NCBI GenBank assembly: GCA_900769985.1
Contig: CAAGIS010000184.1
Coordinates: forward strand, 1-53,804
Length of the DNA stretch: 53,804 nucleotides
Reading direction: 5' to 3'
From: Spirochaetia bacterium
GTDB lineage: Bacteria; Spirochaetota; Spirochaetia; Treponematales; Treponemataceae
Below, one piece after another: positions 8,030 to 15,384 of the stretch; position 1 is the first letter of the stretch; every line of letters starts with the position of its first letter. Both the position numbers and the translations under genes were made by a program. The notes under the pieces are model-generated. The model was given only the letters and a program-made list of their open reading frames with translations, searched no databases and was not told where the DNA came from.

Positions 8030-8926
8030 TTAATTTTTTTTTGTTGCTCGTATAATCCCTGTTACAAAATAGGGAGGTTTTAATTTATAGCGTTTTGCCA
8101 ACCATGGCCAAATCATAAATGATTCTGAATATTGAATATAAAACAAATTTTTTAAATATTTTGTCAATTTTTTTTTATCTTGTATGTGGTGATAAGTGCA
8201 GATAGATAGCTGTATTGATGAGAAATCATTAAAAACATGTCTACAGCCTTTTATCATATTTTTTTCAAAGCCTTCAATATCTGCTTTTATAAAAAGATTT
8301 GAGCTTTTGTTAAAATCCTCTAGAAAGGTATCAAGCGTAATTGAATTCGTGTTATTTGTATCAGAGACATATTTACATATAATTTTAGTTTTATTTTTGT
8401 AAGGATAAAAAGTTTTCTTCAGAGCATCTATCCATACTGGATCACATTCAAATAAATAAAGACTTTTTATAGAATCGATAAAACTTAATGGTATAATCCC
8501 TTCTGCACTACCTACATCTAAAAAAGTTGTTTCATTTTCTAAGATAAAGTCTTTGGAAAAATAACAATGTGTAGAACGTGGATCTTGTTCGATGAGTAAA
8601 GCATTATATTTTTCTTTTACAGTTTGTTCAGAAAAAATTTTGGGAAAGAATAGTTTTTTTCTATTATGAAGTACGTAAGGAAAATCATCCTCGTAAAATA
8701 CTTGTATATTGTCTACAGAATATTCATTTACCCATTTGAATGGAAATGATGTAAAACCTTCTCTATTCAGTATTGTAATTGCTTCTTGATAGTTTGGATT
8801 ATTTTTATAATATTTTGTAACTTTTTCAATTAAAGTATCTAATGATTGATTCGCGGTCATTTTATTAATGCAAGGATTTATTATTCTTGTATATAGTCCT
8901 TTTATCGCTTTTTTTATAATACTCAT
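8030..8926 (-). CDS. FkbM-family methyltransferase
   Basis: A 298-residue SAM-dependent methyltransferase of the FkbM type. Motif I is TTFLDVGSAEGIIPLSF, motif II LYLFECDPVWIDALKK, then ITLDTFLED and FIKADIEGFEKNMIKG, the block that carries the FkbM acidic site. In glycan loci such enzymes O-methylate sugars and can cap chains. The first 100 residues lack clear homology to anything I recognise. GAGGT lies 5 bases before the ATG. It is placed between the fused glycosyltransferase and a GT2 gene in the same operon. Confidence 0.85.
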   Translation of the reverse strand: MSIIKKAIKGLYTRIINPCINKMTANQSLDTLIEKVTKYYKNNPNYQEAITILNREGFTSFPFKWVNEYSVDNIQVFYEDDFPYVLHNRKKLFFPKIFSEQTVKEKYNALLIEQDPRSTHCYFSKDFILENETTFLDVGSAEGIIPLSFIDSIKSLYLFECDPVWIDALKKTFYPYKNKTKIICKYVSDTNNTNSITLDTFLEDFNKSSNLFIKADIEGFEKNMIKGCRHVFNDFSSIQLSICTYHHIQDKKKLTKYLKNLFYIQYSESFMIWPWLAKRYKLKPPYFVTGIIRATKKN

Positions 8927-8970
8927 TATTATTTACCTCTGTGTTTTATTTTATGGTTAATTTTCTCTGA

Positions 8971-10392
8971 TTATAACTGTTTTATTATCTTTGCGGGATT
9001 TCCAGCAATTACACAATTATCAGGAAAAGACTTTGTTACAACGGAGTTCGCACCTATTATACAATTGTTTCCAATTGTCACATTAGGTAAAATGCAACTA
9101 CCCGCACCAACCCATACGTTATCTCCTATAATAACAGGTCCCTTTGAGTACAGAGATCTATCCCCGGGGGGTATCATTAATTCAGATTCATCAATTTTGC
9201 CATGAGAGTGATCTGATATATATATTCTAGGCCCACCAAGGAAATTTTTCCCAATCACTATGTGATTTATACCTGTAATTATAGAATCATAATTGAAAAA
9301 GCAATTATCGCTAATCTCGATAATAGGGGATTTTTTTTCTCCATATGTACATAAATAGAGCCCTTTGTTAGCCGAGAAATTATCACCCATAAAAATTTTT
9401 TCAGTTCCATGAAGTTGAGCAACTGGTTTTTCAATATAGAATTTCTTAGGGGAATTATAAAATTTATACTCTTCTATTAGTTCTGGTTTATTTGTTTTTT
9501 TTTCTATTTGTACAATTTTTATTACTCCATAAGGGAGTAGCATACTGAAATATTTGAAGATTTTTTTTATTGATTTTTTTAAGATTGTTTTGAACAATGT
9601 TTTTTGTGAATAAAGCTTAATCCAATTTTTGTAATAGCTATCCCATTGAGAATTATACAAACCGTTCCAGAATTTTGGTTGGCCGTAGCAATGAAGAATA
9701 TAAGGGTTTATAGCAGTTAAATTTTCATTATTAGGATGGCATGCGTATTTTTCCTCTTGTTCAGGGAAAATAGAATAATTAGAATTGAAATGCTGTAAAG
9801 CCAATGCCATAATTGCTTGTTCAGGAAATCTCAAAATGGAAGCATAAGAAATGGTTTTACGCAAGCACCAGTTGTAGAACTCATCTTTGTTTTCAAAATT
9901 ATTATGAATAACAAAAAGCCCACAAGACAGTCCATCTGCTGAAAAATCAAATGAAGGTTCCAAGTTCTTTACTTCTTCGGATTTAAACGCATCTATAATT
10001 TTACTTGCCTTTGAAAAAAGAAATTGGCTTTCCTCTATCTGAGAAAACAGTGATGAAATATTTTGTTGAATAAGAACATCGTAATCGGTCCAAATTACAT
10101 ACTTATATTCTTTTGCAAGCCTAATGCATTCATATTTGCAGAAAACCATTAATGAAAAATATTCAGAGACCTCTTTTGAAAAGTTAGATACTGAATTAAA
10201 GGGAGACTTATATAAAATAAACCGTGTAGGAAAAATCGAATGAATAGCATTTTGTTCTTTTTTAGAAATGCCATCGTGATAAATAACAAGTTCGTCGGCA
10301 ATATCTGGAGATGTATCTCTAATATTCATTGCTAATACTGCCATTGCAAAGGATTGATCTTTTGTTCCTCCGGTAACAATACATCGCTTCAT
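8971..10392 (-). CDS. Bifunctional glycosyltransferase-like / hexapeptide acyltransferase fusion
   Basis: A 473-residue two-domain protein. Residues about 1-290 resemble GT8-like or related nucleotide-diphospho-sugar transferases, with YVIWTDYDVLIQ giving a DxD-like site and FPEQAIMALALQHF further on. Residues about 330-473 are a left-handed beta-helix acyltransferase: repeats through FNYDSIITGINHIVIGKNF, YISDHSHG with a candidate catalytic His, and the end VWVGAGSCILPNVTIGNNC to VIAGNPAKIIKQL. One chain may both add and acylate a sugar. It starts 3 bases after the wzt stop. The N-terminal family assignment is less sure than the C-terminal one. Confidence 0.8.
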   Translation of the reverse strand: MKRCIVTGGTKDQSFAMAVLAMNIRDTSPDIADELVIYHDGISKKEQNAIHSIFPTRFILYKSPFNSVSNFSKEVSEYFSLMVFCKYECIRLAKEYKYVIWTDYDVLIQQNISSLFSQIEESQFLFSKASKIIDAFKSEEVKNLEPSFDFSADGLSCGLFVIHNNFENKDEFYNWCLRKTISYASILRFPEQAIMALALQHFNSNYSIFPEQEEKYACHPNNENLTAINPYILHCYGQPKFWNGLYNSQWDSYYKNWIKLYSQKTLFKTILKKSIKKIFKYFSMLLPYGVIKIVQIEKKTNKPELIEEYKFYNSPKKFYIEKPVAQLHGTEKIFMGDNFSANKGLYLCTYGEKKSPIIEISDNCFFNYDSIITGINHIVIGKNFLGGPRIYISDHSHGKIDESELMIPPGDRSLYSKGPVIIGDNVWVGAGSCILPNVTIGNNCIIGANSVVTKSFPDNCVIAGNPAKIIKQL

Positions 10393-10395
10393 ATA

Positions 10396-11673
10396 TTAAT
10401 TAGTCTCCCATTCTATTATTGGAACAATACATCCAGATCTTGTGTCATCACCAAAAGATGTATTAATGGAACCTGTAATTTTAAATGCCAATGTTACTTG
10501 ATTTTCTGAAATAATTACAGAGGTATGGTGAAGTCCTGCATATAACTCAACAATATAGTCACCAATATTCATAATGTTATTAGGCATTGGTATTTTGAAT
10601 ATATTTTTACCAATATTAAGTGAAAACTCTTTTGTAGAATCTCTGAGCCAAGTTGTAAAAATTACATTTCCGTTTCTTTGTTTAATGCTTAAGCCTATAT
10701 TCATTAGTGAAGAAATATCCATGATTTCAGATTCAATTACAAAATTAACATCTTTATCTAAACGATTGATTTCAGTTGAAATTTGACCATGCTCTTTTTG
10801 AATATACAACTTCATTGGTGTGAAATTATCATTTGATATTTCCCCATTATTTTCCCATGTATAAGCATTATAATTGTTTTTTTCTCTATCGTTAGAAAGA
10901 TAATATTCGATTGCTTCATGAATATTATTTGTAGAGAATTCAAGACTTCCTTTTTTTAGAATTATCGCCTTGTCACATAAAGATTCTACAGCATTCATAT
11001 TATGACTTACAAACAAAACCGTCCTTCCTTCCCCGGTACTCAAGTCATTCATCTTACCCAAAGCTTTCTTCTGGAACGCAGCATCTCCAACCGCCAGTAC
11101 TTCATCCGCAATCAAAATCTCGCTGTCCAAATGTGCTGCAACTGCAAACGCAAGGCGTACATACATACCAGACGAATAACGTTTAACAGGAGTATCAATG
11201 TGATTTTCAATTTCAGAGAAGGCAATGATTTCGTCAATCTTACGGTCAACTTCTCTTCTTTTCATACCAAGAATTGCTCCGTTAAGATAAATGTTTTCGC
11301 GACCTGTAAGTTCTGCGTGGAAACCTGTTCCTACTTCAAGTAATGATGCAACACGTCCTTTAATTTTTACCTTTCCTTCTGTAGGAGCTGTTATGCGGCT
11401 TAAAATTTTGAGAAGAGTAGATTTGCCGGCACCGTTTTTGCCGATGATTCCGACACGGTCGCCCTGTTTGATTTCAAAATTCAAATCTTTAAGTGCCCAA
11501 AATCCGTCTTTTGTTGTGTCGTATTTATGACTTCCAATCTGGCTGTGAGGATCTTCTTTTCCTCTTTTTAATGCCCACCAAGTCTGGATGTCACGGAAAA
11601 GTGTACCGTTATTAATTACACCGAGATTATAATATTTTGATAAATGTTCTGCTTTAATTACAACGTCGCTCAT
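10396..11673 (-). CDS. wzt: ABC-transporter ATPase for polysaccharide export, with C-terminal glycan-binding domain
   Basis: A 425-residue ATPase. Walker A is GIIGKNGAGKSTLLK, the signature is KRYSSGMYVRLAFA, Walker B is EILIADEVLAVGDAAF and the switch His is in VLFVSHNMN. The region after about residue 265 fits the Wzt C-terminal domain that recognises the finished glycan end. It powers export of lipid-linked glycan together with a Wzm permease, which is not in the window: the upstream neighbour is hipA. It is the first gene of the minus-strand cluster and its ATG lies 8 bases from a perfect TATAAT with no Shine-Dalgarno, so it is probably a leaderless start. Confidence 0.92.
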   Translation of the reverse strand: MSDVVIKAEHLSKYYNLGVINNGTLFRDIQTWWALKRGKEDPHSQIGSHKYDTTKDGFWALKDLNFEIKQGDRVGIIGKNGAGKSTLLKILSRITAPTEGKVKIKGRVASLLEVGTGFHAELTGRENIYLNGAILGMKRREVDRKIDEIIAFSEIENHIDTPVKRYSSGMYVRLAFAVAAHLDSEILIADEVLAVGDAAFQKKALGKMNDLSTGEGRTVLFVSHNMNAVESLCDKAIILKKGSLEFSTNNIHEAIEYYLSNDREKNNYNAYTWENNGEISNDNFTPMKLYIQKEHGQISTEINRLDKDVNFVIESEIMDISSLMNIGLSIKQRNGNVIFTTWLRDSTKEFSLNIGKNIFKIPMPNNIMNIGDYIVELYAGLHHTSVIISENQVTLAFKITGSINTSFGDDTRSGCIVPIIEWETN

Positions 11674-11681
11674 ACAAACAC

Positions 11682-11710
11682 ATTATAAAGGAAAAAAAAT
11701 CTAAAATCAA
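11682..11710 (-). promoter_or_regulatory. Promoter of the wzt-led glycan operon
   Basis: Minus strand: TTGATT (11710-11705), 17-base spacer, TATAAT (11687-11682). Predicted +1 at about 11675, two bases before the ATG at 11673, leaving no room for a Shine-Dalgarno. Confidence 0.75.
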
Positions 11711-11716
11711 TTATGA

Positions 11717-11770
11717 TTTCCCCAGTTCCGCATTACTTCACTTTCCGCTTACGGTAGAACGGTTTGCAAA
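11717..11770 (-). pseudogene. Remnant of the 3' end of an AAA-ATPase/PD-(D/E)XK gene
   Basis: These bases repeat, with a few changes and one internal deletion, two pieces of the 3' end of the AAA-ATPase gene at 13401-14975: the block TTTCCCCAGTTCCGC-TTACTTCAC around its stop, and the block coding for ADRFTVSGK. Read in the ATPase frame the remnant gives FANRSTVSGK. The deletion joint falls at a short shared CTTTCC. The remnant forms the stop region of hipA, so it is a scar from a second ATPase copy. Confidence 0.6.
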
Positions 11771-13035
11771 CCTTTCTGCAGGGGCACTGCTCTGTTTTTC
11801 AGTTTTATAAATCTCTCTTCCATAGTGGCAAAAATCAAATTCAGAATATCCTCAGAAACTTTTTCATCATTTTTCAAAGCCTCAAAAGCCCTGCTGGATT
11901 TTCTTGCAAATTCATCAAAGATTTTTAAAAAGACACTGCTCTTGATATCCAGATTTTCTGCAAGCAGTAAAAAATCTTCTTTACTAACTTTCTGAATTTC
12001 ATAGTGCTTTCCGATTTTCATTGAAAGTTTGTCTGTAAGACCGGGATATATTACAGTTGAAACAGCATCATACAAAGGAGCAAGTTCTACTGTCCGGTGT
12101 TTGTAAAGCAAGGAATAATTTTTTCCGTGGCTGTCGCAGTTTCCAATCAGATAATTGAAAATCACATAACGCAAAAATTTCTGAGTTTCCAAGGCCGGAA
12201 CTGTACAATTTCCCTTAATTGCATCAAAAATATCAGCAATGCCAGGTCCACCGTCATTCTGATATTTAGAAGTGCTCATAATTCCAAGTGCCTGACAAAA
12301 ATCTTCCTGATGAAGACGTTGAATAGAATCTTCTTTTTTTATTCTGTCATACCGCTCAACAACAAAAACGTCTTTTCCTGCGATATTGAGCAGCTCAATT
12401 TCTGGAACAGGTAAACCAAAATTTTTTGCAAGTTTCATGCAGATGTATTCATTTTGAGCAAGGGAAGAAAGAGAACCAGTTCTAGCAGGTTTTAAAATAT
12501 GAGTTGAAGGAGCACCGTTCAGCGGCAAATACCATTTTCCATTCAGATTTGCAAGGGCAAGTTTTTCCTGTGCACCAGCAAGCGAAAGCCGTAAGTTTTC
12601 ATCAGCTTTCATAAGCGGACGACTATTCATTTTTTCTATAAAGTCTGTTAAGCGGGAATGGTCAAGAGGTTCGTAATTTTCTAAATTCAATGTGTATAAA
12701 AGTGATTGCGGAACATTATCTTTTTCAGGAAGAATCGAAATAAGACCTGCACATTCACCTCCAAGAGCCTCAAGAAGTTTTAAAGTACTCGTTTCAGAGA
12801 CATGAAGATAATCTGCAATTTTTTTGCGAGAATCTTCTTCTGGCAAAAGACCAGAGAAAAAAGGAATGCACTGCTTCTGAGTGAATTCTTCTGATTGAAG
12901 CGGAAGTGATGCTGATAATGCAGCCGCATTTTCATTCTGCAAATAATTTTTGTCATAATAAAAAATTACACCGCGATTTTCTGTTGATTCAAGAGAGCCT
13001 GCTTTTTCATTGCCAAAAAAAACATTGAGTTTCAT
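11749..13035 (-). CDS. hipA: HipA-family serine/threonine kinase toxin
   Basis: A 428-residue HipA kinase. The couple domain lies at the N-terminus (KLNVFFGNEKAGSL), followed by the phosphate-binding region LRLSLAGAQEKLAL, the catalytic loop NYLIGNCDSHGKNYSLL (about 288-304) and the metal motif LAPLYDAVST. E. coli HipA phosphorylates glutamyl-tRNA synthetase and induces persistence; the target here is unknown. It overlaps hipB by 4 bases (ATGA). The last residues QTVLP are encoded by the ATPase remnant, so the natural C-terminus seems to have been replaced. The kinase motifs are complete. Confidence 0.93.
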   Translation of the reverse strand: MKLNVFFGNEKAGSLESTENRGVIFYYDKNYLQNENAAALSASLPLQSEEFTQKQCIPFFSGLLPEEDSRKKIADYLHVSETSTLKLLEALGGECAGLISILPEKDNVPQSLLYTLNLENYEPLDHSRLTDFIEKMNSRPLMKADENLRLSLAGAQEKLALANLNGKWYLPLNGAPSTHILKPARTGSLSSLAQNEYICMKLAKNFGLPVPEIELLNIAGKDVFVVERYDRIKKEDSIQRLHQEDFCQALGIMSTSKYQNDGGPGIADIFDAIKGNCTVPALETQKFLRYVIFNYLIGNCDSHGKNYSLLYKHRTVELAPLYDAVSTVIYPGLTDKLSMKIGKHYEIQKVSKEDFLLLAENLDIKSSVFLKIFDEFARKSSRAFEALKNDEKVSEDILNLIFATMEERFIKLKNRAVPLQKGLQTVLP

Positions 13036-13274
13036 CTGTCTGCTCCCAATTCCCCAGGATTATCTTCACGGTTTAGTGCGTAAAGATTGATTCCAAGCAT
13101 TTCAAGACAATGAAGAACTTTGTTCATCTGCAGAGTTTCTTTGCCGTTTTCAAGTTCAGAAAAAAAACGTGCACCGACATTGCACATAGCGGCCGTTTCT
13201 GATTGAGTAAGTCCTAATTGTTTTCGCCGCACTTTTACGGCCTCTGAAATGGATTTAACAGAATTGATTTTCAT
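13032..13274 (-). CDS. hipB: HipB-like XRE-family antitoxin and repressor
   Basis: An 80-residue protein with one Cro/CI-type helix-turn-helix (VRRKQLGLTQSETAAMCNVG and FFSELENGKETLQMNKVL). The open frame extends 31 codons further upstream, but that part crosses the operator and promoter, and the ATG at 13274 gives the usual N-terminus MKINSVKSISEAV, so I use it. HipB neutralises HipA and represses its own operon. Two related palindromes sit just upstream. The TATACT lies 6 bases before the ATG and no Shine-Dalgarno is present. Confidence 0.9.
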   Translation of the reverse strand: MKINSVKSISEAVKVRRKQLGLTQSETAAMCNVGARFFSELENGKETLQMNKVLHCLEMLGINLYALNREDNPGELGADR

Positions 13275-13280
13275 AATGAA

Positions 13281-13309
13281 AGTATAACTTTCCCGTTCGG
13301 GAAAATCAA
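13281..13309 (-). promoter_or_regulatory. hipBA promoter
   Basis: Minus strand TTGATT (13309-13304), a 17-base spacer and TATACT (13286-13281). The proximal palindrome lies within the spacer. Predicted +1 is the A of the hipB ATG (13274), i.e. a leaderless message. Confidence 0.75.
13289..13304. promoter_or_regulatory. Proximal hipBA operator
   Basis: Perfect inverted repeat TTTCCCG-TT-CGGGAAA, 16 bases, placed between the -35 and -10 boxes. HipB binding here would block the polymerase directly. The half-site resembles E. coli HipB sites only in its general form (short palindrome, repeated). Confidence 0.7.
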
Positions 13310-13337
13310 GGCAAAAAGAAGCGGATTTTATAGAATT

Positions 13338-13353
13338 TTTACCGTTCGGGAAA
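13338..13353. promoter_or_regulatory. Distal hipBA operator
   Basis: TTTACCG-TT-CGGGAAA, the same palindrome with one mismatch in the left half. Its centre is 49 bases from that of the proximal copy, close to five helical turns, so two HipB dimers could sit on the same DNA face. Confidence 0.65.
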
Positions 13354-13400
13354 ATTATTAAAATCAAGTAGAGACAGCCTTTGTTTTCCCCAGTTCCGCC

Positions 13401-14975
13401 TTACTTCACCTTCCACCCGCACAGCCCTTTTCCGTCGCTTGAAAAAACAACTCCCACTTTGTACATCTGCTTTCCACTTACGGTAAATCGGTCTGCGTAA
13501 CCGCCAGTGTCAATCTGGGAAAGAGCTTCTGCGGCGACTTCTTCAAACGCTCGGCCTTTGTCCATTTTCAGTTCAAAAATGAATACGCTATCTTTTGTGG
13601 TAACCACAATGTCACTTCTGCCGGCAACTGACTGAAGCTCGGAAACTACGCGGCAGCCTGTCATGCGGAACATCAGATGCGTAACTGATTCGTAGTAATT
13701 TTCGCACATTTCTTTTTTTACGATTGTCGGTAAATCGGCAATAGCGGATTTTATAATGGAAAGGACTTTGTCTATATTGCGGTTTTTAAGGGCGATTTTC
13801 ATATTTCCGATTTCAAGCCCCATGTCATCGTAAGGCACTGTCACAAATTTTTGCAGCAGAACTTCCAGAAATCCTTCTTCAACTTCGCGGTTTGGAAAAT
13901 CAAGGGTGTAAAAACGTGTTTCTTTTTCAAAACCTTTAATTGTAAGGTATCCGCTCTGGTAAACAACAGGCAGCATATTTTTGCTGTCGGGATCGTAATT
14001 TTTAAACTGATTTTCGGTTGCAAGCCTTCCGTTTACGAGGTTTTCAAGTTCAAGCGGCTGATACTGCAAGGTTTTTACAAGGAAAGACGGAGTTCCGCTT
14101 TCAAACCAGTAGGAGCCGAAGTCGTTGGAAAAAAAGCATTTTAAAAGGCAGAACGGATTGTACACGCCTTCAACATCGTGGGCAAAATGATAGCCGTCAT
14201 ACATTTGGGCAAGCTTTTCCTTTGTTTCGATGGCTGTCATTTCCTGCTTTTCGGCAAGAGTTTTAATTTCCGGCTCAAAATACTGCTCAAGTTCGCTTTC
14301 TGAAATTCCGCAGAGCGAAGAATACTTGCTGTCGAGGCTTATGTCGTTGAGCTGATTCAGTCCGCTGAAAATGTTTACATGGCTGACTTTTGTAATTCCC
14401 GTGATAAACAAAAATCGGATGTATTTGTCAGACTCTTTCAAAGGGCTGTAAAAATTGCGCAGCTCCTGACGATTTTGTTCTTCAAACTCAGTGTAAAGGG
14501 CGTCTAGAATCGGTTTGTCATATTCATCGATTAGGATGACAACTTTTTTGCAAGCAGAATGCTCACTTGCAGTTTCAATCAAATTAGAAAGCCTCACGGC
14601 AGGGTTGTCAGATATTTTTTCAATTCCAAACAAACGCTCATTTTCTGTCAGAATAGCATCAATGATAGACAAAAGCTTGTCCTTAGTTTCATAAGAACCG
14701 CGTCCAAAACTAATCTTCAAAACAGGATATTGGGTCCACTCTTTTTCAAGTTTTTCAAGTGCAAGCCCTTTGAACAGTTCCTTTTTGCCAAGAAAATACG
14801 CTTCCATTGTAGAAAGCAAAAGGCTCTTCCCGAACCGGCGCGGACGGCTTAAAAAGTAAGGCGTACTTGTGCGGGTCAGCTCATAAATAAGCGGAGTTTT
14901 ATCAACATAAAGATAATTTCCCGTGCGGAGTTTTTCAAAATCCTGAATGCCGATTGGCAAAAATCTTTCGTTCAT
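13401..14975 (-). CDS. AAA-ATPase-like protein with C-terminal PD-(D/E)XK domain
   Basis: A 524-residue protein of the AAA-ATPase_like plus DUF1703/PDDEXK_9 type, usually abundant and often duplicated in treponemes and Bacteroidetes. The N-terminus LPIGIQDFEKLRTGNYLYVD and FLSRPRRFGKSLLLST (Walker A, about 42-57) are canonical; VVILIDEYDKPILDA is Walker B. The C-terminal nuclease-fold core is seen in GRSDIVVTTKDSVFIFELKMDKG with the D...E-x-K triad. Function unknown; roles in defence or DNA processing are guesses. A TATAAT ends 7 bases before the ATG, with no Shine-Dalgarno. Decayed relatives lie on both sides. Confidence 0.9.
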   Translation of the reverse strand: MNERFLPIGIQDFEKLRTGNYLYVDKTPLIYELTRTSTPYFLSRPRRFGKSLLLSTMEAYFLGKKELFKGLALEKLEKEWTQYPVLKISFGRGSYETKDKLLSIIDAILTENERLFGIEKISDNPAVRLSNLIETASEHSACKKVVILIDEYDKPILDALYTEFEEQNRQELRNFYSPLKESDKYIRFLFITGITKVSHVNIFSGLNQLNDISLDSKYSSLCGISESELEQYFEPEIKTLAEKQEMTAIETKEKLAQMYDGYHFAHDVEGVYNPFCLLKCFFSNDFGSYWFESGTPSFLVKTLQYQPLELENLVNGRLATENQFKNYDPDSKNMLPVVYQSGYLTIKGFEKETRFYTLDFPNREVEEGFLEVLLQKFVTVPYDDMGLEIGNMKIALKNRNIDKVLSIIKSAIADLPTIVKKEMCENYYESVTHLMFRMTGCRVVSELQSVAGRSDIVVTTKDSVFIFELKMDKGRAFEEVAAEALSQIDTGGYADRFTVSGKQMYKVGVVFSSDGKGLCGWKVK

Positions 14976-14982
14976 GCTTTTA

Positions 14983-14988
14983 ATTATA
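14983..14988 (-). promoter_or_regulatory. Extended -10 box of the AAA-ATPase gene
   Basis: TGC-TATAAT on the minus strand, 7 bases before the ATG at 14975. No convincing -35 is present. The box overlaps the stop codon of the DUF4143 remnant, so the decayed gene supplies the promoter. Predicted message is leaderless. Confidence 0.55.
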
Positions 14989-15247
14989 GCACAATGACAG
15001 CGGTTGTTCTATTGGACGAATATTCTATTGCAAGTTCATCATCAAGGCAGAAGTCGACTTCGTTTCCGCTTGTAGTACGCCAGAAAGTAAGGCGAGAACG
15101 GGGACTTTTATATGATATCCATGCCTTTAATTCCATGCAGACAAGCTGTTCAAAGCATGTTCCGATGTAAGATTTGTTCAGTACGAACGCAGTTTTCTTG
15201 CTGAAGACAAAATTAATGTAAAAATCAACATCTCTGTAGTTGAAAAT
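14984..15247 (-). pseudogene. Remnant of a DUF4143-type AAA ATPase (C-terminal part)
   Basis: An 87-residue frame with no start, bounded upstream by an in-frame TAG (15250-15248). It reads NYRDVDFYINFVFSKKTAF, then NKSYIGTCFEQLVCMELKAW, then RLTFWRTTSGNEVDFCLDDE and AIEYSSNRTT. This matches the C-terminal nuclease-like end of ATPase proteins with a DUF4143 domain, where the normal motif is EVDF followed by IEVK; here the Lys is lost. The ATPase half is gone. It is evidence of turnover of ATPase genes at this site. The rest of the gap to 15384 holds only the UPF0210 promoter region and the short direct repeat GTTGAAAATC. Confidence 0.7.
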
Positions 15248-15330
15248 CTATAAAAAACAACATTTGAGCAGTTGAAAATCGTTTATCAAGTTCAAATTAA
15301 AAATGTAATTGATATAAAAATATGTCTGTA

Positions 15331-15359
15331 TTGTAAACTTTCTTGTTTTTCTGTAAAAT
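15331..15359 (+). promoter_or_regulatory. Promoter of the UPF0210 gene
   Basis: TTGTAA (15331-15336), 17-base spacer, TAAAAT (15354-15359). Predicted +1 near 15366, followed by GAGGT and the ATG at 15385. Confidence 0.55.
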
Positions 15360-15368
15360 TATTTTACA
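15352..15368. promoter_or_regulatory. Perfect 17-base palindrome over the UPF0210 -10 box
   Basis: TGTAAAAT-T-ATTTTACA. It covers the predicted -10 and +1, a typical repressor position. The sequence also fits the Firmicutes GlnR/TnrA consensus TGTNA-N7-TNACA, although that regulator family is not expected in spirochaetes, so the cognate protein is unknown. Confidence 0.5.
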
Positions 15369-15384
15369 AAAACGAGGTCTTTTT

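Noticed and set aside
13275..13367. Longer HipB with 31 extra N-terminal residues
   Set aside because: The extension is encoded by the promoter and both operators and has no ribosome site; the shorter protein has the normal HipB start.
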